A DNA stretch of 64,000 nucleotides, taken from an uncultured bacterium. Lineage in GTDB: Bacteria > Krumholzibacteriota > Krumholzibacteriia > LZORAL124-64-63. The stretch spans positions 248,001-312,000 of the forward strand of contig CAIWHK010000032.1 of the NCBI GenBank assembly GCA_903912525.1. The letters are read 5' to 3'. Made by a program: the position numbers and the translations under genes. The notes below the pieces were generated by a model, which did not search any database, was not told where the DNA came from, and saw only the letters and a program-made list of their open reading frames with translations. Shown here piece by piece: positions 55,788 to 64,000 of this stretch. Each line of letters opens with the position of its first letter. Positions within the stretch are counted from its first letter, which is position 1.

Positions 55788-56914
55788 CGCGTGCCTCCCG
55801 CGGAAAGGGAATCCAGCGGCACGCAGGTGCAACCGTACGCTTCGGCCAGGCCGGGCTGGGTGACGTTGCCGTCCATGACGGCGACGCCGCGCGCCAGGGC
55901 CCGGTCGGCCGCCAGCGCGGCAGCGGTCCCCTTCTCCGTGATGGCCGTCAGGTAGGGCAGGATCGCGCCACCGAGTGCGTAGCTGGCCGAACGCGCGACC
56001 AGGCTGGGCAGGTTCGGCACGCAGAAATGCGTGACGCCGTCCACGACATAGGTCGGGTCGGACAGCCGCGTGGGCCGGCTCGTGGCGAAGCAGCCGCCCT
56101 GGTCCACCGAGATGTCGATGACCAGGCTCTTCTCGCGCAGCAGGCCCACCATCTCGCGCGTGACCAGGTGGGGCGTGCGCGCGCCGGGGATCAGCACGGC
56201 GCCGACGACGACGTCCGCATACGAGAGGGCCTTGCGCAGCGTGGCTTCGGTCGCCAGGAACGTCGTGACCTGGCCCGGGAAGGTCCAGTCGAGTTCAGTG
56301 ATGCGCGCGAAGTCGCTGTCCAGCAGGGTGACGCGGGCGCCCGCGCCGATGCAGGCGCGCACGGCATTGCGCCCCACCGTGCCGGCGCCGATGACCACGA
56401 CTTCGGCCGGCGGCACCGCCGGCGCGCCGCCGAGCAGGATGCCCAGGCCCCCGTGATCGGTCTGCAGGTAGCGGGCGGCGATCTGCGGCACCATGCGCCC
56501 GGCAATCTGGCTGAGCGGCCGCAGCACCGGCAGGTTGCCGTCGTCCTCCTGGATGGTCACGAAGTCGATGGCCAGGCACCGGCGTTCGCGCAACAAATCG
56601 ATGAGTTCACGCTCGGCGGCGGCGAGGTTGAGCACCGAGGCCAGGATCTGGCCCTCGCGAATGAAGGGATACTCGGCGGGCTGGGGCTTGCCGACCTTCA
56701 CGACGAGGTCGGCGCGGCCCCAGATCTCCTCGGCGCTGTGCGCGACGCGCGCGCCGGCCTGCTCGTACTGATCGTCGGTGAAGCCGGCGCCCAGTCCCGC
56801 GCGCACTTCCACGTGCACCGCGTGCCCGCGCGCCGTCAGTTCGGCCACGACCCGGGGCGGCAATGCCACCCGGTGCTCGTCAGCCAGCCGCGAACGAGGA
56901 ATCCCGATGATCAT
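55784..56914 (-). CDS. ald: Alanine dehydrogenase
   Basis: 376 residues. Interconverts L-alanine and pyruvate with NAD(H), releasing ammonium. The N-terminal domain has the usual IGIPRSRLADEHRVALPP; the catalytic His is expected in the GKPQPAEYPF region; the NAD-binding Rossmann motif is VVVIGAGTVGRNAV, with DSDFARITELD; and the C-terminal VPNLPSLVARSASYALGGA is characteristic. Flanked in one operon by oxoacid oxidoreductase and CoA-transferase genes. Related saccharopine-type dehydrogenases differ in length, and this fits Ald best. Confidence 0.9.
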   Translation of the reverse strand: MIIGIPRSRLADEHRVALPPRVVAELTARGHAVHVEVRAGLGAGFTDDQYEQAGARVAHSAEEIWGRADLVVKVGKPQPAEYPFIREGQILASVLNLAAAERELIDLLRERRCLAIDFVTIQEDDGNLPVLRPLSQIAGRMVPQIAARYLQTDHGGLGILLGGAPAVPPAEVVVIGAGTVGRNAVRACIGAGARVTLLDSDFARITELDWTFPGQVTTFLATEATLRKALSYADVVVGAVLIPGARTPHLVTREMVGLLREKSLVIDISVDQGGCFATSRPTRLSDPTYVVDGVTHFCVPNLPSLVARSASYALGGAILPYLTAITEKGTAAALAADRALARGVAVMDGNVTQPGLAEAYGCTCVPLDSLSAGGTR

Positions 56915-56943
56915 GGCCGCCTCCTGTGCGGATGCTCCGTAAA

Positions 56944-58365
56944 CTAGCGGGCGTTCTTCACGAATTCATACCCACGCCCGAACGCGTCGATGTTCATGTC
57001 GACCAGGCTGCGCTTCTTGATCGCCGCGCGCAGCGTGTCCTCGCAGAACGCGCGGGGGAAGCAGCCCGTAGCAGCGACCAGCGCGCCCAGCACCACCACG
57101 TTGGCGATCTTGGCGGTGCCGACCTCGTCGGCGATGGCCGTCGCGGGGATCAGGACCGGGCGCAACCGCTTGTCGTCGGGACGGCCCTCGACGATGGTCG
57201 TGTCGATGATGATCACGCCGCCGTCCACCACTTCCTTCTCGAACGCGTCGAGCGACGGCTGGTTCATGACAACCAGGACGTTCGGGGTCTCGACCAGCGG
57301 CGTGCCGATGCGGCTGCCGCAGACGTTGACCGAGCAGTTGGCCGTGCCGCCGCGCATCTCGGGCCCGTAGGCCGGGAACCAACTGACGTGCTGGCCGGCG
57401 CGCATGCCGATCTGCGACAGCAACAGGCCCAGCGTCAGGATGCCCTGCCCGCCGAAGCCGGCGAACTTGCAGTGCAGGTCCTCCGCCAGGGCCACCGGTT
57501 CGGCATCGCCGAGGGTGCTCTTGAGGCGGTCGAGGTACTCGTCGACCACCGCCGGGTCGTAGGCATCGTAGCGGCGGAGCCAGGAATCCTCTTCGCGGCT
57601 GTCGCTCTCGTCCTTGAAGACGCCGAGCGGGAAGACCTTCAGCATGTCCTCGAGCAGCCATTCGCGGGCGTGCACGGGATCCATCTTCCAGCCGGTCGGG
57701 CAGGCCGAGACGATCTCGACGAAGCTGTAGCCCTTGCCCTCGGCCTGGATCCTGATGGCCTTCCGGATGGCCTTGCGCGCCTTCATGATGTGCTTGCTGT
57801 CGCCGATGGCGACGCGCTCGATGTAGGTCGGCGCCGGCAGCGTGGCCAGCATCTCGGCCATGCGGATCGGGTTGCCGTGCACGGTCTCGATGCGGCCCTG
57901 CGGCGTGGTCGTCGAACGCTGCCCGATCATGGTGGTCGGGGCCATCTGCCCGCCGGTCATGCCGTAGATCGCGTTGTTCACGAAGAACACGCAGATGTTC
58001 TCGCCGCGGTTGGCGGTGTGGATCGTCTCGGCCGTGCCGATGGCGGCCAGGTCGCCGTCGCCCTGGTACGAGATGACGATCGAGTCGGGGTTGGTGCGCT
58101 TGACCGCGGTGGCCACGGCCGGGGCGCGCCCGTGCGCGGCCTGGAAGTTGCCGCAGTTGAAGTAGTAGTAGCCGAACACCGAGCAGCCGACCGGCGACAC
58201 GAACACCGACCGCCCCAGCAGGCCGAACTCCTCGAGCGCCTCGGCGATCATCTTGTGCACGTTGCCGTGGCCGCACCCCGGGCAGTAGTGGGTGGCATCC
58301 TTGGCCGGGCCGGTCTTGCGCTCGAACACCGGGAAGAAGCCCCCGGACTTTTCGTAGGTCTTCAT
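56944..58365 (-). CDS. 2-oxoacid:ferredoxin oxidoreductase, fused beta (TPP) and gamma subunits
   Basis: 473 residues. Residues 1-~270 are the TPP-binding beta subunit: THYCPGCGHGNVHKMIAEAL, YQGDGDLAAIGTAETIHTA (Mg-TPP motif GDGD) and NNAIYGMTGGQMAPTT. A linker leads to the gamma subunit (about 300-473): CKFAGFGGQGILTLGLLLSQIGM, SWFPAYGPEMRGGTANC and VVMNQPSLDAFE. The gamma part is fused C-terminally to beta, so one polypeptide carries both. The start shares a base with the alpha gene's stop. Substrate is 2-oxoglutarate or a branched 2-oxoacid; which cannot be told. Confidence 0.9.
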   Translation of the reverse strand: MKTYEKSGGFFPVFERKTGPAKDATHYCPGCGHGNVHKMIAEALEEFGLLGRSVFVSPVGCSVFGYYYFNCGNFQAAHGRAPAVATAVKRTNPDSIVISYQGDGDLAAIGTAETIHTANRGENICVFFVNNAIYGMTGGQMAPTTMIGQRSTTTPQGRIETVHGNPIRMAEMLATLPAPTYIERVAIGDSKHIMKARKAIRKAIRIQAEGKGYSFVEIVSACPTGWKMDPVHAREWLLEDMLKVFPLGVFKDESDSREEDSWLRRYDAYDPAVVDEYLDRLKSTLGDAEPVALAEDLHCKFAGFGGQGILTLGLLLSQIGMRAGQHVSWFPAYGPEMRGGTANCSVNVCGSRIGTPLVETPNVLVVMNQPSLDAFEKEVVDGGVIIIDTTIVEGRPDDKRLRPVLIPATAIADEVGTAKIANVVVLGALVAATGCFPRAFCEDTLRAAIKKRSLVDMNIDAFGRGYEFVKNAR

Positions 58366-59426
58366 CAGCGGGACCCTCCACCCAGCACGCGCCGGTATTC
58401 GGCCAGCAGCTCGTCGCCGCCCGGCACCACGCCGCCGCAGCGGCCGTAGAAGTGCACCGGCTTGCGGCCCTCGACCGCCAGCCGGACGTCCTCGACCATC
58501 TGCCCGGTCGACAGCTCGACCGCCAGGAACGCCTTCGCGGTGGCGCACAGCGACGTGATCACGGCGCTCGGGAACGGCCACACCGTGATGGGGCGCAGCA
58601 GTCCGACCTTCAGGCCCTCGGCCCGCGCCTGGTCCACCGTCGAGTAGACGATGCGGCTGACCACGCCGTAGGCGACGACCACCAGGTCGGCGTCGTCGAC
58701 CGCGTACTTCTCGAACATGACCTCGTGGTTCCTGATCTGCTCGTACTTGGCCTCGAGCTTCAGGTTGTGCGCCTCGAGCTCCAGGGGTTCGAGGATGATG
58801 CTGCTGACCAGGTTCCCGGCCGTGCCCGGCGTGCCGTCGACGCACCATGAGGTGTGGTCCCACGTCTTCGGCAGGGCCTTCGGGATCTCCACCACTTCCA
58901 TCATCTGGCCCGTGATGCCGTCGGCCATGATGCAGGCGGGGTTCCGGTACTTGTCGGCCAGTTCGAAGGCGTGCATCGTCAGGTCGCACATCTCCTGCGC
59001 GCCGTTGGGCGCGAGCGCGATCAGGCGGTAGTTGCCGTGGCCGCCGCCCTTCGTGATCTGGAAGTAGTCACCCTGCTCGGGGGCGATGTTGCCGAGGCCG
59101 GGGCCGCCGCGCACGATGTTGACCACGACGCAGGGCAGTTCGGCGCCGGCCGCATACGACAGGCCCTCCTGCTTGAGGCTGAAGCCGGGGCTCGACGATG
59201 CCGTCATCGTCCGCACGCCCATGCCGGCGGTGCCGTAGACCATGTTCATCGCCGCGACTTCGCTCTCGGCCTGGATGAACACGCCGCCCAGCGCGGGAAA
59301 GTGCAGCGCGGCCGCGTGCGCGATCTCGCTGGCCGGCGTGATCGGGTAGCCGTAGTAGGCGCGACATCCGGCGGCGAGAGCGCCGACCACGATGGCGTCG
59401 TTACCCTTCATGAATTGTCTGGCCAT
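58365..59426 (-). CDS. 2-oxoacid:ferredoxin oxidoreductase, alpha subunit
   Basis: 353 residues. Alpha subunit (KorA/VorB-like) with [49 protein letters not shown] and a conserved [17 protein letters not shown] loop. It partners the following fused beta-gamma subunit in decarboxylating 2-oxoacids to acyl-CoA while reducing ferredoxin. TGATG overlap with the beta-gamma gene indicates translational coupling. The ferredoxin gene is 67 bases upstream. Confidence 0.93.
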   Translation of the reverse strand: MARQFMKGNDAIVVGALAAGCRAYYGYPITPASEIAHAAALHFPALGGVFIQAESEVAAMNMVYGTAGMGVRTMTASSSPGFSLKQEGLSYAAGAELPCVVVNIVRGGPGLGNIAPEQGDYFQITKGGGHGNYRLIALAPNGAQEMCDLTMHAFELADKYRNPACIMADGITGQMMEVVEIPKALPKTWDHTSWCVDGTPGTAGNLVSSIILEPLELEAHNLKLEAKYEQIRNHEVMFEKYAVDDADLVVVAYGVVSRIVYSTVDQARAEGLKVGLLRPITVWPFPSAVITSLCATAKAFLAVELSTGQMVEDVRLAVEGRKPVHFYGRCGGVVPGGDELLAEYRRVLGGGSR

Positions 59427-59493
59427 GATCCCTCGTTTCGTGCGTTCGGTCCGTCACGGCGTGCGACGTCCGCAGGTGCGGCGTCGCGCGCAC

Positions 59494-59724
59494 CTACGGC
59501 TTGGTCACCCGGATGGCGCCCGGCTCCGGGCACGCGTAGAAGCAGAGCCCGCATCCGGTGCAGTCGGCGCCGGTGTAGTACGCGGGATGGTAGCTCGCGC
59601 TGTTCAGCTTCTCGCTGATGGCGATGACGCTCTTCGGACAAACGGCCAGGCAGAGCTGGCAACCCTTGCACAGCTCACCGTTGACCTCCATCCAGGGCAC
59701 GTCGAGTGCGGCGTTGTCGGTCAT
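59494..59724 (-). CDS. 2x[4Fe-4S] ferredoxin (delta-like subunit)
   Basis: 76 residues. Two cluster motifs: [16 protein letters not shown] and [17 protein letters not shown]. It has the layout of the delta subunit (KorD/VorD-like) of oxoacid oxidoreductases and probably takes electrons from the complex. ATG at 59724 has AGGTGGG upstream. First gene of the operon and preceded by a promoter. Confidence 0.92.
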   Translation of the reverse strand: MTDNAALDVPWMEVNGELCKGCQLCLAVCPKSVIAISEKLNSASYHPAYYTGADCTGCGLCFYACPEPGAIRVTKP

Positions 59725-59777
59725 GGGATCCCACCTCTTCATCGCGGGTCGGGAGGCGTCGAGGTTGTTGCGCGGCA

Positions 59778-59805
59778 AAGATAATCAGGGGCGCGGGACG
59801 ACCAA
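59778..59805 (-). promoter_or_regulatory. Candidate promoter of the ferredoxin-oxoacid oxidoreductase operon
   Basis: On the minus strand TTGGTC (59800-59805) and TATCTT (59778-59783) with a 16-base spacer, about 50 bases before the ferredoxin ATG. It lies in the 193-base gap after the enoyl-CoA hydratase gene. Confidence 0.55.
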
Positions 59806-59917
59806 AGGAATTAGTTCCGCGGCGCTCGGCGTTCCCGGACCTGTGCGGTCAGGTATGCCGGGCGCCACTGGCCACGCCGCCGCGCCCCAGCGCTCAGGCG
59901 ATCAGAAGAACAGCGGC

Positions 59918-60700
59918 TCACCGGTCGGTGAATTTCGCCGGCCGTTTCTCGAGGAACGCGCGGCAGCCCTCGCGCCCGTCCTCCGACGCCGCGGCGACGG
60001 CGAACAGGCCCGCCTCCTGCCGGAAGCCGGCGGCGATGTCCGTGCCGAGACCGCCCTCGACGGCGTCGAGCGCGCAACGCAGCGTCAGGGTCGAACGCGC
60101 CGCGATCTCGCGGGCGAGCGTGGCCACTGCCGGCATGAGTTCGGCGGCCGGAAGCACGCGGTTGACCAGACCCATCGCCAGCGCTTCGGGCGCCGTCACC
60201 ATGTTGCCGCGCAGGATCATCTCGAGGGCGCGCCCGCTCCCGACCAGCCGCGGCAGCCGCTGCGTGCCGCCGTAGCCGGGAATCAGGCCCAGCCCCGTCT
60301 CGGGCAAGCCGAGCTTCGCCGTGTCCGACGCCCAGCGAAAGCTGCACGCCAGCGCCAGCTCGCAACCGCCGCCGAGCGCGAAGCCGTTGACCGCGGCGAT
60401 CACCGGCTTGCCGAGGTGCTCGATGGCATCCATCAGCGCCTGGCCGCGGCGCGCAAGCGCGTGGGCATCGGCGGCCGACAGCGCCGCAAGCTCGCTGATG
60501 TCGGCGCCCGCGACAAATGCCTTCGGGCCGGCGCCCGTGAGGACCACTACCCGCGCGGCCGGGGCTGCGGCCAGCTCCCCGAAGCACGCCCCCAGTTCGC
60601 CGATGGTCCGGGCGTCCAGGGCATTCAGTTTTTCCGGGCGATTGACCGTCACGGTCGCAACGCCATCGGTCACCTCGCATGACAGATTCTGGAAGCTCAT
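59918..60700 (-). CDS. Enoyl-CoA hydratase / isomerase
   Basis: 260 residues. Crotonase-fold enzyme, likely hydrating short-chain 2-enoyl-CoA. Motifs: KAFVAGADISELAAL (oxyanion loop), NGFALGGGCELALACSFRWAS, and the two catalytic Glu positions appear as E in LGLPETGLGLIPGYGGTQRL and in the preceding GGCELAL part. ATG at 60700 has GGAAAAT upstream and starts the conserved domain. It could serve amino-acid or fatty-acid catabolism with the downstream oxoacid operon, though a promoter separates them. Confidence 0.93.
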   Translation of the reverse strand: MSFQNLSCEVTDGVATVTVNRPEKLNALDARTIGELGACFGELAAAPAARVVVLTGAGPKAFVAGADISELAALSAADAHALARRGQALMDAIEHLGKPVIAAVNGFALGGGCELALACSFRWASDTAKLGLPETGLGLIPGYGGTQRLPRLVGSGRALEMILRGNMVTAPEALAMGLVNRVLPAAELMPAVATLAREIAARSTLTLRCALDAVEGGLGTDIAAGFRQEAGLFAVAAASEDGREGCRAFLEKRPAKFTDR

Positions 60701-61111
60701 ATTTTCCAACACTCTCTGGCTGGGGTCCAGGGCACGGCGCGCCGCGTCGGCGTGGCGGCGACTATACCGCCACGCAGCGCTGCACGTCCAGCGCGGCACA
60801 CGAAAATACCAAAATATCACATAAGCGCACAATGCGAAGATACGAGATGAGAATCTTGCCTTCTGTTGCGTAGGAAAAAAGAGAATATTCCCGATTTTTT
60901 TGTTGGACACGTCTTTGGGGTGGTGGTATCGTCCGCCCGGGTACATGAGTGAATATCACCCGTAATTTCACGGGCTGATGCAGAGATTGTCCGCGTTCGG
61001 CAGGGTTTTGCTGCGGCAGGATTTGGTCGGAGTGGACGGCTGAGCAGGATTTCAAGGTCGGCCCGACGCAAAGATGTCGACGGGCCGGAAGGACAACCGG
61101 GGGGGATCACG
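60701..61111. other. Divergent intergenic region, about 410 bases
   Basis: Visibly A+T-richer than the flanks between 60790 and 60980. It holds the inverted repeat at 60751-60774, a TTGGAC (60903-60908)/TATCGT (60927-60932) pair with 18-base spacing that could drive the 61.1 kb gene, and a small CCCGT-AATTTC-ACGGG hairpin near 60959-60974. A GGCCCG/CGGGCC arm pair lies just before the ATG of that gene (about 61057-61085). No reading frame here looks like a gene. Confidence 0.5.
60751..60774 (-). promoter_or_regulatory. Inverted repeat over a candidate -10 upstream of enoyl-CoA hydratase
   Basis: Perfect 8-bp arms CGTGGCGG (60751-60758) and CCGCCACG (60767-60774) flank ACTATA, which on the minus strand reads TATAGT, a good -10. 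A repressor bound there would block transcription; alternatively it is a leader hairpin. Confidence 0.45.
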
Positions 61112-61813
61112 ATGAGGAAATTCGCGCTAACGCTGGTCGTTGCCAGTCTGCTGGTTGCCGGCGTGGCCCATGCATGCGGTTCTTCGATCCACACGCTTCA
61201 AGTCAACTCGCCTGCTTCCGTGAACACGCTGGTGACGCCGTGCGACGCTGTCGTCACGGCTGTGCGTGCCAACGGTTTCTACGCCTCCCAGGCGCCCCAC
61301 GGCGCGTGGGATGCGATTTGGGTTTCGTATCCGGGTCACGCGTTCGTGCCCGGCGACCTGATTTCGATCTGCGGCCTGTTCAAGGAAGTCTGCGGGCTGA
61401 CGACGATCGACATCCCCGGCGCCGGCGTGTACGGCTACATCCTGAAGACGGGCACGGCGCCGGTCCCGGCGGCGAACTACGTCTCCGCGGCGGCCTACCT
61501 GGCCTCCCCCGAGCAGTGGGAGAGCGTCACGGTGACGATCGTCGACGGCATGATGGTGCCGGCCGGCTTCAGCCTCGGCTCGGGTCAGTGGACCGTGAAC
61601 GTGCTCGGCGGCTCGAGCCTGACCTTCGACGACTTCTGGTACAACTTCTCGCAGGTGATGGAAGGCCAGTGCTACAACAGCGCGACCGGCATCCTTCACG
61701 ACAGCTGCGGCACGTACCTGTTCGAACCGTTCGCGAACGGCATCAGCCTGGTCAACTGCTCGGTCCCGACCGAATCGATGACCATGGGCACGATCAAGGC
61801 GCTGTTCCGCTAA
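61112..61813 (+). CDS. Secreted protein with YhcR-type OB-fold-like domain
   Basis: 233 residues. Signal peptide cleaved after AHA (about residue 20). The mature N-terminal part (VTPCDAVVTAVRANGFYASQ, then LISICGLFKEVCGLTTID, in parts) has the spacing of an OB-fold like that of YhcR-type nucleases and related exported proteins, but no nuclease motif follows. Many Cys suggest disulfides. The protein ends in TMGTIKALFR, resembling the tail of the cytochrome-like protein at 45.7 kb. ATG at 61112 follows GGGGGG by a few bases. Confidence 0.7.
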   Translation: MRKFALTLVVASLLVAGVAHACGSSIHTLQVNSPASVNTLVTPCDAVVTAVRANGFYASQAPHGAWDAIWVSYPGHAFVPGDLISICGLFKEVCGLTTIDIPGAGVYGYILKTGTAPVPAANYVSAAAYLASPEQWESVTVTIVDGMMVPAGFSLGSGQWTVNVLGGSSLTFDDFWYNFSQVMEGQCYNSATGILHDSCGTYLFEPFANGISLVNCSVPTESMTMGTIKALFR

Positions 61814-61843
61814 CAGTTGTTTCGATCCCCTCGGATTCCCGGA

Positions 61844-61865
61844 GGGCGGGCCAGCAGGCCCGCCC
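61844..61865 (+). terminator. Hairpin terminator after the secreted OB-fold protein
   Basis: GGGCGGGCC (61844-61852) and GGCCCGCCC (61857-61865) with an AGCA loop, followed by TTCCGTTTG. About 30 bases after the stop codon. Confidence 0.8.
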
Positions 61866-62022
61866 TTCCGTTTGCCCCCGGGAATGCGCCCCCCGACGGG
61901 AATCCCCGCCTGATGCGATTATCTTGATGACTCCGGTAGGATTTGGCCCTATCTTAGAGACGTTCCCCGGCGGATTGCCGAGGCTTTCTTCCCTGACTTT
62001 TCGCCGTGCGCGGCAGGAGCCC

Positions 62023-63360
62023 ATGTCAGGCCACCTGACTCCCCTCCTCCAGGCCCTTGTGGGCGCTTCCGCAGCCCTGTGCGCGGTAGCGCTGGTCCTG
62101 TTGGTGCGCGCCCGCCAGGCCGGTCGCAGGACGGCGTTGCGGCTGCAGCGGCGCGACACTGAGATCGCGAAACTGCGACACCAGCTCCAGGACGCGCGGC
62201 GGCTCGAGGCCGTCGGCATCCTCGCCGGCGGCATCGTCAACAACCTGAACAACCTCCTGGCCGCGATGCTCGGCAGCGCGCGCCTGACAACGCACGAGGC
62301 AGGCCTGCCCGCCCCGGCGCGCCAGGAGCTGGACCGGCTTCTGAAGGCCGGCCAACAGGCCACCGACCTCGTACGCGAGCTGGCCGACTTCTACCGCGAC
62401 GCCGACCAGGCGCGACGCCCCCAGGACCTGCTGCCGGTCGTGCGGGATACCGTGAAACTGCTGCAGGACATCGTGCCCTCGTCGACCGAGGTCCGCGCCG
62501 AACTGAGCCCCTGCAGCCCGGTGCTCGCGACGCGCGCCGGCGTGCAGCAGGCGATCATGACGCTGGGCAGCGGGGCCGTTCGCAGCCTCGGCTCTTCGGG
62601 CGGGCGCGTGACGATTCGGCTGGCTGAGCAGCGCATCGACGGCCCGATGGCGGCGCACCCGTCCGTACTGGCCCCCGGCGCCTACGCCTGCCTCAGCGTC
62701 GAGAGTGTCCCCACCGAACGCCACGCGCGGACCGGCAGCCCAAGCGGCACACCGGCAGACGGCGACCTGGCCGCCCTGTGCGGCATGGTGGGCGACCAGG
62801 GCGGCGTGACGATCGACGACAGCGGCGAGGTCGAGTCGTGTGCGATCTGGTTCCCCCTGGTCGCGTGGCGCGTCACAGCCGGCACCGGGACATCGATCAC
62901 GACGATCAAGCCCGCTCCGGCGACGGTTGCCGAACCCGAACCGCTGGAACTGGAGCAGCCCGTCGGCGGGCCGCCCCGCGCCACGATCCTCCTGGTCGAC
63001 GACGAGGAGATGGTCGCGCAGGTCCTGGCCCGCGGCCTGCGCCGACTGGGTTACCGCGTGGTCATCCACCTGGACAGCCGCAGCGCCCTGGCCGACTTCT
63101 CGCAGACGCCGGGCCTGTTCGACATCGTCATCACCGACCAGATCATGCCGCAGATGTCGGGCGTGCGCCTGGCCCAGCGGATCCACGATGTGCGCCCGGA
63201 CATCCCGGTGGCGCTGTGCACCGGATTCCGCGACAGTTTCAACGAGCAGCAGGCCCGCGATGCCGGCGTGGCGGATTTCATCCTCAAGCCCACAAGCCAT
63301 CGCGCCCTGGCCGCGGTCGTCGACCGCCTGGTCCTCAAGCGCATGGAAGGCCGCGGCTGA
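62023..63360 (+). CDS. Degenerate hybrid histidine-kinase-like protein with intact receiver domain
   Basis: 445 residues. One N-terminal transmembrane helix (10-28), a coiled stretch, then a region that aligns with the HisKA dimerisation domain: LAGGIVNNLNNLL (67-79). In active kinases of this kind the pattern is LAGGIAHDFNNLL, so the phospho-accepting His is Asn73. The ATPase-like part (140-280) lacks a recognisable N-box Asn and the DxGxG. The C-terminal receiver (321-440) is complete: DD at 326-327, Asp372 in ITDQIMPQMSG, Thr400 and Lys422. It may accept phosphate from another kinase or act as a regulatory decoy. ATG at 62023 has CAGGAG. Confidence 0.82.
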   Translation: MSGHLTPLLQALVGASAALCAVALVLLVRARQAGRRTALRLQRRDTEIAKLRHQLQDARRLEAVGILAGGIVNNLNNLLAAMLGSARLTTHEAGLPAPARQELDRLLKAGQQATDLVRELADFYRDADQARRPQDLLPVVRDTVKLLQDIVPSSTEVRAELSPCSPVLATRAGVQQAIMTLGSGAVRSLGSSGGRVTIRLAEQRIDGPMAAHPSVLAPGAYACLSVESVPTERHARTGSPSGTPADGDLAALCGMVGDQGGVTIDDSGEVESCAIWFPLVAWRVTAGTGTSITTIKPAPATVAEPEPLELEQPVGGPPRATILLVDDEEMVAQVLARGLRRLGYRVVIHLDSRSALADFSQTPGLFDIVITDQIMPQMSGVRLAQRIHDVRPDIPVALCTGFRDSFNEQQARDAGVADFILKPTSHRALAAVVDRLVLKRMEGRG

Positions 63361-63483
63361 TCCGCCTTTCCCGCCCCGATTCCGGCTGACTCCGATCCGG
63401 TCGATCTGCTATCTTCACCGCCGCCCTGAGCAGACCCCGGCCCCGTTGCGGGCCCCGGCAAGAAACCGCCAGAAGGAACCCTC

Positions 63484-64000
63484 ATGTCGCATTCGTTCGA
63501 GGAGAAGCTCGCGCGCCTGCACGCCCTGCGTCGCCAGACCCTTGAGGGCGGCGGCCCGGACAAGATCGCGAAGATCCACGCCTCCGGCCGCCTGACCGCC
63601 CGCGAGCGCATCGACCTGCTGCTGGACGAGGGCAGCTTCCAGGAATCCGGTGTCTTCGTGCGCCACCGCAGCCACGAAATGGGCATGGACCGCCAGCGGC
63701 CCGTGGGCGACGGCATGGTCACCGGCATCGGCCGTATTGACGGCCGGCAGGTCTACGTCTTCGCGCAGGACTTCACGGTCTTCGGCGGGTCGATGAGCGA
63801 AGCCAACGCGCTGAAGATCTGCCGATTGATGGACCAGGCGCTGGAAAACGGGTGTCCGGTGATCGGCCTGAACGACAGCGGCGGCGCGCGCATCCAGGAA
63901 GGCGTGCGGTCGCTGGCCGGCTACGCCGAGATCTTCTGGCGCAATACGATGGCGTCGGGCGTGGTCCCCCAGATCTCGGCCATCCTCGGGCCGTGCGCGG
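63484..64000 (+). CDS. Acyl-CoA carboxylase, carboxyltransferase beta chain (partial, runs off the window)
   Basis: 172 residues visible. The N-terminus of a propionyl- or methylcrotonyl-CoA carboxylase beta-like subunit: [50 protein letters not shown] (in parts) and [18 protein letters not shown]. It carboxylates an acyl-CoA using carboxybiotin. Substrate not resolvable from this part. ATG at 63484 has AAGGA upstream. The gene continues past the window edge. Confidence 0.9.
   Translation, partial: MSHSFEEKLARLHALRRQTLEGGGPDKIAKIHASGRLTARERIDLLLDEGSFQESGVFVRHRSHEMGMDRQRPVGDGMVTGIGRIDGRQVYVFAQDFTVFGGSMSEANALKICRLMDQALENGCPVIGLNDSGGARIQEGVRSLAGYAEIFWRNTMASGVVPQISAILGPCA

Noticed and set aside
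60903-60919. A GG-N10-GG pattern resembling a sigma-54 promoter before the 61.1 kb gene
   Set aside because: The essential GC of the -12 element is GG here. A housekeeping-type pair in the same place fits at least as well.

Overview
The window is visibly high in G+C, densely packed and chromosomal. It carries mostly housekeeping and metabolic genes. The organism is probably a Gram-negative-type bacterium of the FCB neighbourhood, for example a Krumholzibacteriota- or Eisenbacteria-like lineage. This placement is an inference from four things: a complete Bat/MoxR operon, a secreted enzyme ending in a FlgD-like 'SPNP' tail domain, several beta-propeller lipoproteins, and three sigma-54 activators. 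No rRNA or other marker that would fix the taxonomy is present. Two tRNA genes (Lys-UUU, Leu-UAG) share TTGAC-N17-TATATT promoters, which shows a normal housekeeping sigma factor.

Layout. 1-640: non-coding, less G+C-rich, with a Tn5/IS50-like terminal repeat at the left edge and large hairpins. 0.7-8.7 kb: a TPR-GAF-sigma54 activator, a small secreted protein, an NtrX-like response regulator, rlmN, an Fe-S-type Rrf2 regulator and mutY. 8.8-17.9 kb: an acyl-CoA synthetase, a four-gene overlapping operon (BtpA-like, rfbB, B3/B4-domain, M28 peptidase), tdk, an HDOD protein and queD. 17.9-26.4 kb: moxR-DUF58-membrane protein-batA-batB/C-batD/E, with two gene fusions. 26.6-37.7 kb: two tandem DUF507 genes, a glycosyltransferase, a class II aldolase, a PD40 lipoprotein, a TPR protein, a GH32/43-like secreted enzyme, an HDOD-SpoIIE fusion, a hemolysin-III protein and a four-domain S1 protein. 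37.8-46.1 kb: a cysteine desulfurase with nadA, a lipoprotein, an exported oligoendopeptidase F, a small Pro/Ala-rich protein, tRNA-Lys, purA and a monohaem cytochrome-like protein. 46.2-52.9 kb: tRNA-Leu, tig, clpP, clpX, lon and engB, a proteostasis block. 53-60.7 kb: an NtrC-type regulator, a CoA-transferase, ald, a 2-oxoacid:ferredoxin oxidoreductase with fused beta and gamma subunits, a ferredoxin and an enoyl-CoA hydratase. 61.1-64 kb: a secreted OB-fold-like protein, a histidine-kinase-like protein lacking its phospho-accepting histidine, and the start of an acyl-CoA carboxylase.

How the genes fit together. The 54.4-59.7 kb operon would take 2-oxoacids, including those made from alanine, to acyl-CoA while reducing ferredoxin, with a CoA-transferase to release or exchange CoA. 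Enoyl-CoA hydratase, acyl-CoA synthetase and the carboxylase connect to the same acyl-CoA pool. Several Fe-S enzymes (NadA, MutY, RlmN, ferredoxin) share the window with a cysteine desulfurase and an Rrf2 regulator carrying cluster-type cysteines.

The most unusual items are the degenerate kinase with an intact receiver domain (62.0-63.4 kb), a C-terminal tail (T-W/M-G-T-L/I-K-A-M/L-F) shared by two otherwise unrelated exported proteins, the double Bat fusion with relic signal peptides, and the structured non-coding left end. No CRISPR array, prophage or defence island was seen.
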